The translations under genes and the position numbers were made by a program. A model generated the notes under the pieces. That model did no database searches. It was not told the DNA's origin and saw only the letters and a list, made by a program, of their open reading frames with translations. From Siphonodentalium dalli (Eukaryota; Mollusca; Scaphopoda; Gadilida; Siphonodentaliidae), in contig CP136066.1 of assembly GCA_032622095.1 (NCBI GenBank), positions 197,152,816 through 197,216,815 of the forward strand: a stretch of 64,000 nucleotides of DNA. The letters are read 5' to 3'. Positions 11,772 through 22,468 of this stretch are shown piece by piece (the first letter of the stretch is position 1; every line of letters starts with the position of its first letter).

Positions 11772-12497
11772 ACTGATATTGTTTAGAATTTTGTACCAGA
11801 AGGTGTTTGTCAGTTCTTGAATGTGAGGGGAGAAGCAGTGAAGGAACATATGTGATGGAATATGACTAATGCTAGAGTTAGTAATAGTGACTCGCTGAAT
11901 GGTGTAGGTTAGTCAACGTGACCCCAAATGATTGTGACTAACCCTAAGCTAGTCATATTGACCCGGTTTATTTCTCAGTGCGGGAGCTTTTTGTTTACGA
12001 AAGTCCTGTGCCAATATTTACCTTGACCTTACAAGTCAGTGCATTCTCTTATATATGGGAGGCTCCCTATGGGAGACTCGCATATATATGAGAATGGACT
12101 CGAACGTGGTATTTTATGCTGCCCCAGATTAACTCTCTCGTGGAAGGATTTATGGCATAAATTAATGAAATATTTGCTCAAACAAAATCAACAAGATAAA
12201 CTGGTTGTCAACACCCCTGTTCTCGCGAGATTGGTTTTGCGGTCTCGCTACCTTTTGTGTGCCATAATTGACTCGTCCTGGTGGACTCGTCGATTTACAA
12301 CCAAGAGAAGGTAGGTCGACCTGAATATGGATTGCGAAAACACAGATGGTGGAGATAACATATACATATATACATACATGTAGTTGGGAAGATGATACCT
12401 GATGTGTTTGAGATCTCAAAACGCTGTATATAATTCCGTCTTCCATCAGTTTTACCTTAATCTTTCCAATCGGTAAACAACATTTGTAAAAAAAACC
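11772..12497. repeat. Segmental duplication, copy 1 (with 15146-16270)
   Basis: The sequence from GATATTGTTTAGAATTTTGT through GTAAACAACATTTGTAAAAA recurs about 3.4 kb downstream in the same orientation. Copy 1 holds a reduced double-hairpin element at about 12010-12100. At 12162-12165 it has a plain TTAA exactly where copy 2 carries a TTAA-flanked TIR element, so it is the empty site. It ends in a short A-run where the inverted LINE segment begins. Confidence 0.85.
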
Positions 12498-12504
12498 TTG
12501 TTTT

Positions 12505-13145
12505 ATCTCAGCGGAGAACCAAGGGACGGATGGGCGGTTTGTGACTTCCCTGGTTTTCGTTGGGGCATGTTTATCCAGAACATTTCGAAGTCCTTTGTAC
12601 CAATCCACCTTGTTGGTGGGGGAACTGGAATAGAAACCGCTGAGGAGATCGCTGGCGAAATTTTGGTGGTTAATAGATTTCAAATTCCTGGTTCACAGAG
12701 TTCGAATTTCAGGTGGGGGTTTGGCGATATTTAGACGAAACTCAACGAGATGATGGTCCGATATGCGATGTTTAACGTCGACATCATTGACTTGTGATGC
12801 ACCATCGCGCAAAATAACCCAGTCGAGAATTTCTCCAAGGCGATGTGTCGATTTGGTGATCAGTTGGTACAAGGAAGCATCTCCTAAGAGGGTTTTGACA
12901 TCAGTGACATTCTTGTCGTCCTTGTACTCATAATGGATTTTGAAATCACCGAGTATTAATTATAGTCAGCGTTGGTCGGCAGCGTATCTGCCAATGAGGT
13001 GAGAGAAATCGTTGATGAACATTGAGAATGTGGTTTTGTTCTTCTTACTAGGTGGTGGTTTATAAATGCACATGAAAACAGCAGTTCGTCCAGAGGAGAT
13101 AACTGAGAATTCTGTGGATTCAAACGATTTGTAGTCGGACATAGT
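12505..13145 (-). pseudogene. LINE endonuclease segment, inverted 5' part of a CR1/jockey-like element
   Basis: The minus-strand reading starts near 13141 (MSDYKSFESTEFSVI). It passes a VFMCIYKPPPSKKN block, LGDFKIHYEY (the GDF motif of APE-type endonucleases), LDWVILRDG, and the ISDHHLVEF motif (the terminal SDH). It finishes at PWFSAEIKQG in the linker before RT. At least one stop (after YAADQR) and a frame change interrupt it, so it is dead. It lies head-to-head with the RT segment at 13400-14534 of the same type of element. That is the arrangement left by twin-primed 5' inversion of a LINE. Confidence 0.75.
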
Positions 13146-13399
13146 TGGTTTAAACATATTTATTACCAATAAGTATATAACAATACAGATTGGCATTGGG
13201 ATTGGAGGACAAGTGCGATCCACTTATACATACCCCCCTCTCCCAATTGCCGTTATAACACTGATACATAATAATTTGGGTTGTCAACACAATAGGTATA
13301 ACATATTTACAAGTGTATACATACAGTATATCATTGTATATTATTTGAAAAATAGTTTGTATAGTCTCACCACCCAAGTATCGGAAATAGTTGTTTGGG

Positions 13400-14534
13400 T
13401 CACTCTTAGTGTGTGACGATAAAGGAGGCCAGTGCCACCACCGCCGCGAGATTTACGAGGTGATGAGCATAACTTGTTTCGGTGATGAAAGTAAAGTCCA
13501 GGTCATCATCGGTTCGTACCTTTCAGAGAGGTTTCAACGGGTGCAGCTCGGGAATTCTCTCTCCGACAATTTTCCACTACAGTTTGGAGTCCCCCAGGGC
13601 TATCTTCTAGGACCCATGTTATACCTACCGTATACTCAACCACTGGGTAGCATCGTCAGGTCTCGTGGTGTAGACTGCCATATGTATGCGGACGACACCC
13701 AAGTGTACGTGTCTAGTACTGCTGACAAATGCAATGAACTTGTTTCCATTGCCGATGATTGTCTATCTTCAGTAAAACGTTGGATGCCAGCAAACAAGCT
13801 AAAGCTCAACGATGACAAGACGGGAGTGATGTGGTGTGCCAAGCGATCCGTCCTAAATGCTGTCACCATCCATGATATTAACATAGGCGGCAATCTGATT
13901 CACTTCGGCGACAGTGCAAAAAATCTCGGCGTTTGGTTGGATTCAACTCTTTCATATTCGCAACAAATCTCCAATGTTTTCAAAACTGTTTATTTCGAAA
14001 TTAGATGACTCAGTAATATTCGGAAGTTTTTTTTACCGTAGATGCCACGAAATGGCTAGTTTCCTCTTTCATCCTAAGTCGTATAATATAGACTACTGCA
14101 ACTCGCTTCTTTTCGAGGTCCCGGAAAATCAACTTCAGCGTCTTCAGCGACTCATTAACGTTGCCGCACGAATTGTTTCCCGGACAAAGAAATCCGATCA
14201 CATTACCCCTGTTCTTTCCGATCCTCACTACCTATCCATAAACGACTGGATTACATACAAACTCGCGCTGCTTTGTTATCAGCGAAACTCAGCCGACTTC
14301 CCAGTGTATATACATAAACTGCTTATTCCTTACAAGCCACAACGATCGTTACGATCAAGCTACCAAGGATTTCTAACTCAGTTCACCGGGAATCTGAAGA
14401 CTGTTGGAGATAGGGCGTTCAGTCTGGAACTCTCTCCCATACAATGTACGAACCAAATCATCCCTCGATGGGTTCAAAACAGGCCTCAAGACATACCTGT
14501 ACACGAGAAGTTTTCCCAACTATACCACACATAA
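13400..14534 (+). pseudogene. LINE reverse transcriptase segment (CR1/jockey-like), frameshifted
   Basis: The first frame carries IIGSYLSERFQRVQL, the conserved FGVPQG box and the YADDTQVYV catalytic box, followed by WMPANKLKLNDDKT and the LGVWLD motif of the RT palm and thumb. Around 13990-14050 the frame shifts. The next frame contains DYCNSLLFEVPENQLQRLQR, then a basic ARIVSRTKKSDHITPVL block and a terminal SSYQGFLTQF...GDRAFSLELSP region, all standard for the C-terminus of CR1-type ORF2. The N-terminal RT motifs are missing. Together with the inverted endonuclease at 12505-13145 this is one rearranged insertion. Confidence 0.85.
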
Positions 14535-14589
14535 TGTCACGAAAAACAAGTGACACTTTGTTTTAAATGTATTTTGAATATTCATATTT

Positions 14590-14662
14590 ATGTATTCAAT
14601 GTAAAGCGCTTAGGGCTCTAACGATGATAAGCACTCAATAAGTGTAATTATTATTATTATTG
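14590..14662 (+). repeat. LINE 3' tail with ATT microsatellite
   Basis: The element's 3' end reads AAAGCGCTTAGGGCTC, then ATAAGCACTCAATAAGTG, and closes in a run of ATT repeats. That is the tail style of CR1/L2-like LINEs, which end in short tandem repeats and not in poly(A). It marks the insertion end. Confidence 0.8.
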
Positions 14663-14665
14663 AAT

Positions 14666-15145
14666 AGTTCTCATTCCGCTCGCCTGTGAGAGGGCGTTGA
14701 ATGATAACCACAGTTGTGCCGTATAGCTGACTATGTAGTTAAGCAAGCACTCGATACAATCAACATCATACTGTACGTGGCCAGTAACATTCGTAATATG
14801 AATATATATCATATCATCATCAGTTAGTTCGCCAACGGCAATGATGCAAGGTATACCGTATTTGTCAATTAAGCCAAAGAACATGTTATTTCGTATGGGA
14901 GTTAATGCCCTACAATGGTAATTTATCTCCCCGACTTGGCGAAAGGATTGATTAAGATTTATTGCAGATGTGGACTACCTTTATATAACAAAAATATGTA
15001 TATATAAGTAACATAATAAATAAAATAAAGCTAGCCAAAATAATGTTAAAGGACATATGGACAGTGGGCTCAAAGACGCCACGAGGCAATGGAAAGCAAA
15101 TATACTCATTAAGTCAGTATATGCACTTGACAATGTCTCAACCAA
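14666..15145. other. Non-coding stretch between LINE tail and duplication copy 2
   Basis: No gene, array or inverted repeat could be supported in this interval. Confidence 0.4.
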
Positions 15146-15398
15146 CTGATATTGTTTAGAATTTTGTACCAGAAATTGTTTGTCAGTTCTTGAATGTGAG
15201 GGGGGAAGCAGTGAAGGAACATGTGTGATGACAATTCATAGCTTAGTCAATATGACTAATCCCAGAGTTAGTCATAGTGAGTCGCTGAAATGTGTGGGTT
15301 AGTCAACGTGACCCCAAATGATTGTGACTAACCCTAAGCTAGTCATATTGACCCGATTTATTTCTCAGTGCTGGACCTTTTTTTACGAAATTCCTGTG

Positions 15399-15540
15399 CC
15401 AATGCATTCTCTTATATATGCGAGTCGCCCAGCGCCACGCATATATAAGAGATTGCATTGGCCTAACAATATTTACCTTAACCATATAAGCCAGTGCATT
15501 CTCTTATATATGCAAGGCTTCATATGGGTGGACTGGCACA
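15399..15540. mobile_element. Double-hairpin element, copy 2
   Basis: A hairpin of about 63 nt (CCAATGCATTCTCTTATATA to its complement, 15399-15461) is followed by a CTAACAATATTTACCTTAACC spacer-type sequence and a second, incomplete hairpin arm (CAGTGCATTCTCTTATATAT). The family recurs at 12010, 33012, 52944, 55185 and 57136. Confidence 0.8.
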
Positions 15541-15554
15541 TGGTTAAATTATGC

Positions 15555-15939
15555 TGTCAATTTATTTGGCTTCGGGGGTAAAAAATATTTGCTTCGAGTC
15601 GAGGAACCTACCCATCAACGCACAGAGTGATCAGATATCAATTTTTGAAGTTTTATTATTTCTATTGTTTGTGGGCCAGAAAAAGCCGTCAAAATGGTGG
15701 TCTCGGTCAAAATTGCACTATTATTACCACTTGATTTTAGAGTTATCCATCTTCGTCCGTTTGAATAAGTGTTTCTGTGGCAATTATTAGTACACATCTC
15801 GAGAAATAACAAACTTCAAAAATCAATATCTGATCACTCTGAGCTTTGACGGGTTTGTTCCTCGACTCGAATCAAATATTTTTTACCCCTGAAGCCAAAG
15901 AAATAATACTATAGGGGTGCTTAATCGGATTGAGTACCT
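15555..15939. mobile_element. TTAA-flanked TIR element, foldback variant
   Basis: Both halves carry the same block in opposite orientation: TTTGGCTTCGGGGGTAAAAA...GAGTGATCAGATATCAATTT on the left and its complement on the right. The right end is GATTGAGTACCT plus TTAA (15940-15943). The left terminal repeat is lost. The matching empty site is TTAA at 12162-12165 in the paralogous segment, which supports a TTAA target duplication for this family. Confidence 0.8.
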
Positions 15940-16502
15940 TTAATGAAATATTTGCTCAAACAAAATCAACAAGATAAACTGGTTGTCAACACCCCTGTTC
16001 TCGCGAGATTGGTTTTGCGGTCTCGCTACCTTTTGTGTGCCATAATTGACTCGTCCTGGTGGACTCGTCGATTTACAACCAAGAGAAGGTAGGTCGACCT
16101 GAATATGGATTGCGAAAACACAGATGGTGGTGATAACCTATAAATATATATCATAGTTGGAAGATGATACCTGATGTGTTTGAGATCTCAAAACGCTGTA
16201 TATAATTCCGTCTTCCATCAGTTTTACCTTAATCTTTCCAACCGGTAAACAACATTTGTAAAAAAAAAACCCTAATAATAATGAATATATATTTCTAACA
16301 AGATTATTTAATACGAGCATACGAGAGGAGTGTGTCTCGACTCTTGCATCACTTTGACCGGTATCTGGGGAGTTGAATTAAGCCTTAAATCGGAGAAGGT
16401 TTATGAGGCTAATTGTGAAGTCCGCAATGTTATCTTATCATAACAACACAATGAACTTCAATTATGAGCAGACAGTAACGCTGAAATGGTCACTGTCAGC
16501 CT

Positions 16503-16730
16503 CATTCGTTCAGTTGGGTGTCCAGCTTTTTAAATTTTCAGTTGGGTACCCTGCTTTCATAAAAAAATACATTGGGTACCCTGCTTTACGATAGCAATCT
16601 GCATGACATATATGTCCGATGCCTACAATTCTTCTCCACTGGTATTATTGTCATGTATAAAAAAGTATTCACAAATGTAACAGGTTATGTGTGAGATTGC
16701 ATAAAGGTGGGTACCCAACTGAACGAAATG
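16503..16730. mobile_element. Small TIR element with GTTCAGTTGGGT termini
   Basis: Left CATTCGTTCAGTTGGGTGTC and right GGGTACCCAACTGAACGAAATG form inverted ends. The motif CAGTTGGGTACCCTGCTTTC is also repeated in tandem about three times inside the left half. It is about 230 bp and non-coding. Confidence 0.7.
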
Positions 16731-16921
16731 CACGGGTGATAATTTCAGGGAAAGAAAGCTGCTAAGTGTTGATTGCTGCTTAGCGAATCAAGCCATTAGC
16801 TCAAATATTTAACATACGGGAGCTGTATAAACAGATATTTGACAACAGCCAGCTACTCCATATATAGGATATATAAATTAAAGAATAATTTTAAACAATT
16901 CTTTTATATATGGGGCCGACT

Positions 16922-18120
16922 TCGCGCGGGGCCGTTTTCGTATGGGGCCGACTTCTCCTGTATTCTTTTGAATTATATTTATGTATATCTCTTCCCGACA
17001 ACACTTCCAATAACAACTACAACATGTATATGGTACTCCTTATCAAGTCATGTTTTAATGTTCTATGGTACTCCTTATCAAGTCATGTTTTAATGTTCTA
17101 TGGTACTCCTTATCAAGTCATGTTTTAATGTTCTATGGTACTCCTTATCAAGGCATGTTTTAACGTTCTATGGTACTCCTTATCAAGTCATGTTTTAATG
17201 TTCTATGGTACTCCTTATCAAGTCATGTTTTAATGTTCTATGGTACTCCTTATCAAGGCATGTTTTAATGTTCTATGGTACTCCTTATCAAGTCATGTTT
17301 TAATGTTCTATGGTACTCCTTATCAAGTCATGTTTTAATGTTCTATGGTACTCCTTATCAAGTCATGTTTTAATGTTCTATGGTACTCCTTCGCGCGGGG
17401 CCGTTTTCGTATGGGGCCGACTTCTCCTGTATTCTTTTGAATTATATTTATGTATATCTCTTCCCGACAACACTTCCAATAACAACTACAACATGTATAT
17501 GGTACTCCTTATCAAGTCATGTTTTAATGTTCTATGGTACTCCTTATCAAGTCATGTTTTAATGTTCTATGGTACTCCTTATCAAGTCATGTTTTAATGT
17601 TCTATGGTACTCCTTATCAAGGCATGTTTTAATGTTCTATGGTACTCCTTATCAAGTCATGTTTTAATGTTCTATGGTACTCCTTATCAAGTCATGTTTT
17701 AATGTTCTATGGTACTCCTTATCAAGTCATGTTTTAATGTTCTATGGTACTCCTTATCAAGTCATGTTTTAATGTTCTATGGTACTCCTTATCAAGTCAT
17801 GTTTTAATGTTCTATGGTACTCCTTATCAAGTCATGTTTTAATGTTCTATGGTACTCCTTATCAAGTCATGTTTTAATGTTCTATGGTACTCCTTATCAA
17901 GTCATGTTTTAATGTTTTATGGTACTCCTTATCAAGTCATGTTTTAATGTTCTATGGTACTCCTTATCAATTCATGTTTTAATGTTCTATGGTACTCCTT
18001 ATCAATTCATGTTTTAATGTTCTATGGTACTCCTTATCAATTCATGTTTTAATGTTCTATGGTACTCCTTATCAAGTCATGTTTTAATGTTCTATGGTAC
18101 TCCTTATCTAGTCATGTTTT
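16922..18120. repeat. 35-bp minisatellite with duplicated 109-bp leader
   Basis: Two blocks of the unit TGGTACTCCTTATCAAGTCATGTTTTAATGTTCTA (35 bp) occupy 17031-17390 (about 10 copies) and 17500-18120 (about 18 copies). Each block is preceded by the same 109-bp leader (16922-17030 and 17391-17499), starting TCGCGCGGGGCCGTTTTCG. The leaders read as identical. The second begins in the middle of a 35-bp unit, so leader and array were duplicated together by a 469-bp slip or unequal exchange. An assembly duplication is the alternative. Confidence 0.95.
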
Positions 18121-18481
18121 CACAAGTATAATAACAAAATATAATATAAACACCTGATGTTGCAATTATTTAACTTATAAAGTATTTTAGAAGATATAAT
18201 TCCAATATAAATATTGTAATGTTCTAAAAATAGACACATTGTCTGCCCCAGTTCATAGAAAATAATTGGAGGAAACATATTATTTCCTCAATGCAGAAGC
18301 TCCTGTTATTGTACTGTCTTGCTCAAATGTAATATGTTATACATGTATATACCCCCAAATCAATACAGAACGTTCAGGGAAGAGATAAGTGAACTCCATC
18401 TTTAACATTTCCAGTTCTTAATACGCTGGACCCCCAAGTGGTTGATGCCTTGAGGTGTTCGGATTTGTTAAGGACCGACAC
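18121..18481. other. Non-coding stretch, no gene seen
   Basis: AT-rich sequence between the 35-bp array and the next TIR element; nothing further could be supported. Confidence 0.4.
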
Positions 18482-18486
18482 AATTT

Positions 18487-19280
18487 CACGGTAGGGAATC
18501 ACGTGGTTTCGAGGTTGGTGAGTACCACGCATTCAAAATGTACAAACACACAAAAACATAATATACGAGGAGCTGACACAAAACATAGCATTTTACTGTT
18601 ACGAGCATGTGCTTGTTTATTTTAAAAACAAGTTGATGCCTTATTTGATCGGAAATACCATGTAGTTTTCTATAATATTCTGACCAAAGATGCCAGGCGG
18701 AGGAATACACAAGTCTATACATCTAGGATAATCCTTCGACTGACAACTTTGGTCAGAATGTTAGAACAAACGACTGTGAGTTTGGGCACAAATGCGGTAC
18801 CAGCTTAAAGGGATATTGTACTCAAATGTTGTTGTTGGTTTCTATATTCTCTGAGTCACCAGGTAACCAGATTTCGATTATTTGAAAGTCTGTTGAGTAC
18901 AAAGTAATATTACGGATGGCAGATTTATAGTCGGAATGCGAAAATACAAATTGTCGTCCAGTTATTTATGTACAGTTTTCAAGCAAATGTATCAAATAAA
19001 TGTTATTTGATATGTATTGTATAGTCACTAGCCATTGAGTGGCTTGGGTTTACGCCCCGTGTCAACATAATTGTTTATACGATCATGTGTGTCACGCGTT
19101 TCCCAATCCACTATCCGTTAATTAGTTTGATTACGTCTTGTACACGAAATTCGTAATTTAATTTAATCATTGTCCTAGTTTATTACCTTTTTTCCTCATT
19201 TCTGGTCGTGTTTGCGAAAGCCTTGGCCATTTTGAATGCGTGATACTTATCAACTCCAAACCACGTGATTCCCCAAGGTG
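18487..19280. mobile_element. TIR element copy A: CACGGT termini, 5-bp TSD AATTT
   Basis: The left end CACGGTAGGGAATCACGTGG is mirrored by the right end (its complement reads CACCTTGGGGAATCACGTGG). The inverted similarity continues for about 50 bp to CATTCAAAATG. Flanks are AATTT at 18482-18486 and 19281-19285. Inside is a hairpin CATTCTGACCAAAGATG...CAACTTTGGTCAGAATG. There is a single-copy version of the 27-bp motif that is expanded to about 34 copies in the sister element at 43750. No transposase is encoded, so it is non-autonomous. The 5-bp duplication and CAC-type end resemble Transib-class elements; this is inference. Confidence 0.85.
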
Positions 19281-19369
19281 AATTTCGTGAAATTAATCTG
19301 CAACTGTTATACCGACACGTCAAAAAAGACACGTAATGAATGAGGAAATTATATGTCGTTGACATAAAT

Positions 19370-19534
19370 AAAACAACAATAAATATATATCTTGGGACGT
19401 GGTTAACGTTTCTCTGTTGGGGGTAAAACAACAATAAATATATATCTTGGGACGTGGCTAACGTTTCTCTGTTGGGGGTAAAACAACAATAAATATATAT
19501 CTTGGGACGTGGCTAACGTTTCTCTGTTGGGGGT
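19370..19534. repeat. 55-bp tandem repeat, 3 copies
   Basis: Three near-identical copies of a unit beginning AAAACAACAATAAATATATA and ending CTCTGTTGGGGGT. Confidence 0.9.
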
Positions 19535-19646
19535 GTCCAACTTTGAATTCCAAATGGATTGGAATTTCCAACTGGTAACGCAAACTTTAAATTTTGAGAA
19601 AAAGCTTGACAATGACACTATATACTGCATTGAAAATCTAACTACA

Positions 19647-19841
19647 GTAATGCCCTATATAATTAACTCCTTAACCACAGCAGAATTATGGGTAATTTTT
19701 CAGGATTTAGTAGGAAATATGGCTTGTTGCCATTAATCAGAAAGCTCTCAGTGAATGGCAACAAGCCATATTTCAGACTAAATCCTGAAACATTTCCCAT
19801 AAATCTGCTGTGGTTAAGGAGTCGATTATTTAGGGCATTAC
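19647..19841. mobile_element. Foldback element, about 195 bp
   Basis: Arms of about 90 bp run from GTAATGCCCTATATAATTAA to its complement ending GGGCATTAC. They pair through CTCCTTAACCACAGCAGA, CAGGATTTAGT and ATATGGCTTGTTGCCATT, with a loop of about 18 nt (AATCAGAAAGCTCTCAGTG). No ORF. Confidence 0.85.
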
Positions 19842-19854
19842 CATATCATAACAA

Positions 19855-20205
19855 GTTCGACCTATTTTTGTTGTGAAATTTCCAACTGATTTTGGGCCAG
19901 GCATGCCATTTCCACCTTTCAATTGTTTTTACCAAAGTTGAAGGGGTGGGACACCATCCAAAAGGACTGTCGCCGCTGAATACATCACAATTAGGGAATC
20001 CTAGTAATGACGAACAATGATATAAGAATACACAAATATAAGACACTATCGGGTGGGAAATGAAAGACCCGTAAGAAATTATGGAAGCACATAGCAAAAG
20101 TAATACACAAGTAATAACAGACATATATACATGTATTAGCCCCCGCGATGGGACGATTAGATGCCTGAGTATTTGATTAAAATACAAATAATTTTCAATT
20201 TCGAT
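19855..20205. repeat. Dispersed repeat fragment
   Basis: The block GAAATTTCCAACTG followed by TTTTTACCAAAG and a C/G-run plus CACCAYCC-like text also occurs around 30040-30170, 37730-37990 and 51640-51830. It is an old dispersed repeat of unknown class. No gene is seen here. Confidence 0.55.
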
Positions 20206-20209
20206 TATT

Positions 20210-20500
20210 ACAAATACAATATATGTCGGTGAAACTGGACGATCTCTGAGTGAACGCGTCGCAGAACATTTGAGAGATATTAGATTACACTCGAATATGC
20301 CAATATACCACCACTTTCGAGATCATGGACACAGGGGTGTGAGGGACTTGAAGGTTTCTGTGGTTGAGTTCGTCAATCGGAACGGCGGGAAGCGAGAGAG
20401 ACTAGTTAGGGAAGATATGTGGATACGGAAGTTGGGAACGCGGGAAGGCAATGGTAATGGGTTCAACACAAAAACAAGTCATTCAACACCGATATTCTGA
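20210..20500 (+). pseudogene. Penelope-like element GIY-YIG endonuclease remnant
   Basis: The frame reads NTIYVGETGRSLSERVAEHL and continues to a TGA at 20498-20500. It shows the YVGxT box, the catalytic-type arginine of the SxxxRxxEH helix, and a REDMWIRKLGT block with the glutamate typical of the C-terminal part. It ends in GFNTKTSHSTPIF. This is the endonuclease that follows the reverse transcriptase in Penelope-like retroelements. The RT part is absent and the first GIY strand is incomplete, so it is a 5'-truncated copy. A hammerhead-like motif follows at 20648-20732. Confidence 0.8.
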
Positions 20501-20647
20501 GTTCTGAATTATAAATTTCCAGATGCTACGCGACAACGTTACCATGGACCCACAACGTCACGGTGCGGTTTAACGGAAGTTGGTTGATCCACTGACTCAT
20601 TTTGTGAAAGTATGCCAAACGTACAACATGTGATTGTGTTTTAACAT

Positions 20648-20732
20648 TTGATATTGTCCTGATGAAGGTCCAGATAGGGCCGAAAGCTTGATAAAAATAG
20701 AGCATTACAAATGATTCGGTTGACAATACAAA
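20648..20732 (+). ncRNA. Hammerhead-ribozyme-like motif in Penelope 3' region
   Basis: CTGATGA (20659-20665) is followed by a 5-bp stem GGTCC/GGGCC (20667-20671, 20677-20681) with loop AGATA, and then GAAA (20682-20685). This is the full hammerhead core order. The bases before the core (TTTGATATTGTC) can pair with GACAATACAAA at 20722-20732, giving helix I with one bulge. Helix III is not convincing, and the base pair expected next to the cleavage site is not obvious. Hammerhead motifs are known in Penelope-like elements, so a decayed ribozyme is plausible. Confidence 0.5.
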
Positions 20733-20841
20733 TAGTTTGTACAGATCATATACTTGTAAAATGGTAATAATTTACTAATACAATAATGTGTGTTACATAT
20801 GATTACTCTGATATGAATTAATGAAGACATTCATATTTTAA

Positions 20842-21295
20842 AGGTACTCAATCCGATCAGCGGTTCCTAAGTTACTATTTATTTGGCTTCGGAGGTAAAA
20901 CAATATTTGATTCGAGTCGAGGAACCCACCCATCAAAACTCAAGAGTGATCAGATATCGATGTTTGTTTTTTTGTATGTGTAATAATATGTGGCCCAGAA
21001 ACACGTGGTCAAACGGATGGTCTCGGACAAAATTGCGAATGAAGATGGATAACTATAAAATCAAGTGGTAATACGGTCAAATTTCGTGATACTTTAGTGA
21101 TAATACAGCCACATTTTGTATAACAAAATGTTGATAAATAACTAGTTTTGGGAAATTTGATACCATAGTGGACAGTGGTTAGCATTATTTTGTTGCAATA
21201 AATCGATTCTGATAACTAAAGCGTATTTTGAAGAAATGTTGTTGTTTTTGTTGTATCTTGATGGTATGGGGACCGACTGATCGGATTGATTACCT
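20842..21295. mobile_element. TTAA-flanked TIR element, full-length copy
   Basis: Left AGGTACTCAATCCGATC and right GATCGGATTGATTACCT are inverted, and each abuts TTAA (20838-20841 and 21296-21299). The interior has no transposase, so it is a non-autonomous element of about 450 bp. The copy at 45265-45718 is collinear along its whole length. Confidence 0.9.
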
Positions 21296-21383
21296 TTAAT
21301 TCGACATTATATGTTTGATATTATAAAGAGACACAAATAATTGAAACAAGAGCTTGCAACGGCGGTGCTGGAATACCCCAGCG

Positions 21384-21483
21384 TAGTCCAAGTCTTCTCG
21401 TACTAAAACCAGCTAAGATATTGTGATGGCTAGGTGCTGGCATTTAAATCATAGCTGGTTTTAGTACGAGAAGACTTGGACTA
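21384..21483. repeat. Foldback hairpin, 100 bp
   Basis: TAGTCCAAGTCTTCTCGTAC continues to AAAACCAGCT and pairs with AGCTGGTTTT...GTACGAGAAGACTTGGACTA. The arms are 32 nt without a mismatch, with a loop of about 36 nt. The interval 21484-21805 shows no other feature. Confidence 0.9.
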
Positions 21484-21805
21484 ACCCCAACGGTGGCAGA
21501 GTCAAACGGACAAAGTATGGTTGAGATTTCTCCTCGAACGGAACCCCACCCCCAACATTTTCATATAAACAAAGATAAATAACTCTAAAACGGAAAACAT
21601 GAACAAAACGACTGAACCCTAAATTGATTGCCATCATAGTAGTGAATATCCGTACCAAATTCCATTGATACCAGTCAACTGGTGGTGGAGCTGTATGCTC
21701 GAACGGACAAAACAAAAAAAGGAATGAAACATTTTGGTGCCATTAATAATCTTTTTTAAACATATACTTATGTTCTTGACACCGCATTTTGTCATACTCT
21801 TTAAT

Positions 21806-22360
21806 TATCGGTTAAACTGGCAGCATTAATCCCGAGTGTCAGTTAACAGCCGGGTCTGAATCCTGAATACCGGTTCAACTGGCAGCATTAGTCCCGAGTA
21901 TCAGTTAACAGCCGGGTCTGAATCCTGAATACCGGTTAAACTGGCAGCATTAATCCCGAGTATCAGTTAACAGCCGGGTGTGAATCCTGAATACCGGTTA
22001 AACTGGCAGCATTAGTCCCGAGTATCAGTTAACAGCGGGTCTGAATCATGAATACCGGTTAAACTGGCAGCATTAGTCCCGAGTATCAGTTAACAGCCGG
22101 GTCTGAATCCTGAATACCGGTTAAACTGGCAGCATTAACCCCGAGTATCAGTTAACAGCCGGGTGTGAATCCTGAATACCGGTTAAACTGGCAGCATTAA
22201 TCCCGAGTGTCAGTTAACAGCCGGGTGTGAATCCTGAATACCGGTTAAACTGGCAGCATTAATCCCGAGTGTCAGTTAACAGCCGGGTGTGAATCCTGAA
22301 TACCGGTTAAACTGGCAGCATTAGTCCCGAGTATCAGTTAACAGCCGGGTCTGAATCCTG
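21806..22360. repeat. 62-bp minisatellite, about 9 copies
   Basis: The unit begins GGTTAAACTGGCAGCATTA, continues CCCGAGTATCAGTTAACAGC and ends GGGTCTGAATCCTGAATACC. Copies differ at a few fixed positions (TAATC/TAGTC, GTGTC/GTATC, GGTCT/GGTGT). That allows haplotype-like grouping of units. No coding potential. Confidence 0.95.
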
Positions 22361-22468
22361 CGTATCCTTAAAAATTCATCCGAATCATGCGTACCAGAAG
22401 GACACTCACAAAGTGTGATGAAGAAAGAAGAAACGTTTTTTTTATCTCGATCAGATATGAAAAGAGTG

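Larger units (their letters stand above)
15146..16270. repeat. Segmental duplication, copy 2
   Basis: Same sequence as 11772-12497, but enlarged by a better-preserved hairpin element (15399-15540) and by the TIR element at 15555-15939. About 45 bp present in copy 1 just left of the TTAA are missing here, so insertion or later deletion removed the left flank. Confidence 0.85.

Noticed and set aside
13636-13893. Minus-strand frame across the RT region
   Set aside because: It is the antisense shadow of the LINE reverse transcriptase, whose motifs read on the plus strand.
17031-18120. Possible CRISPR array
   Set aside because: Units are contiguous with no unique spacers, and the context is a eukaryotic genome. 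The same applies to the other tandem arrays.
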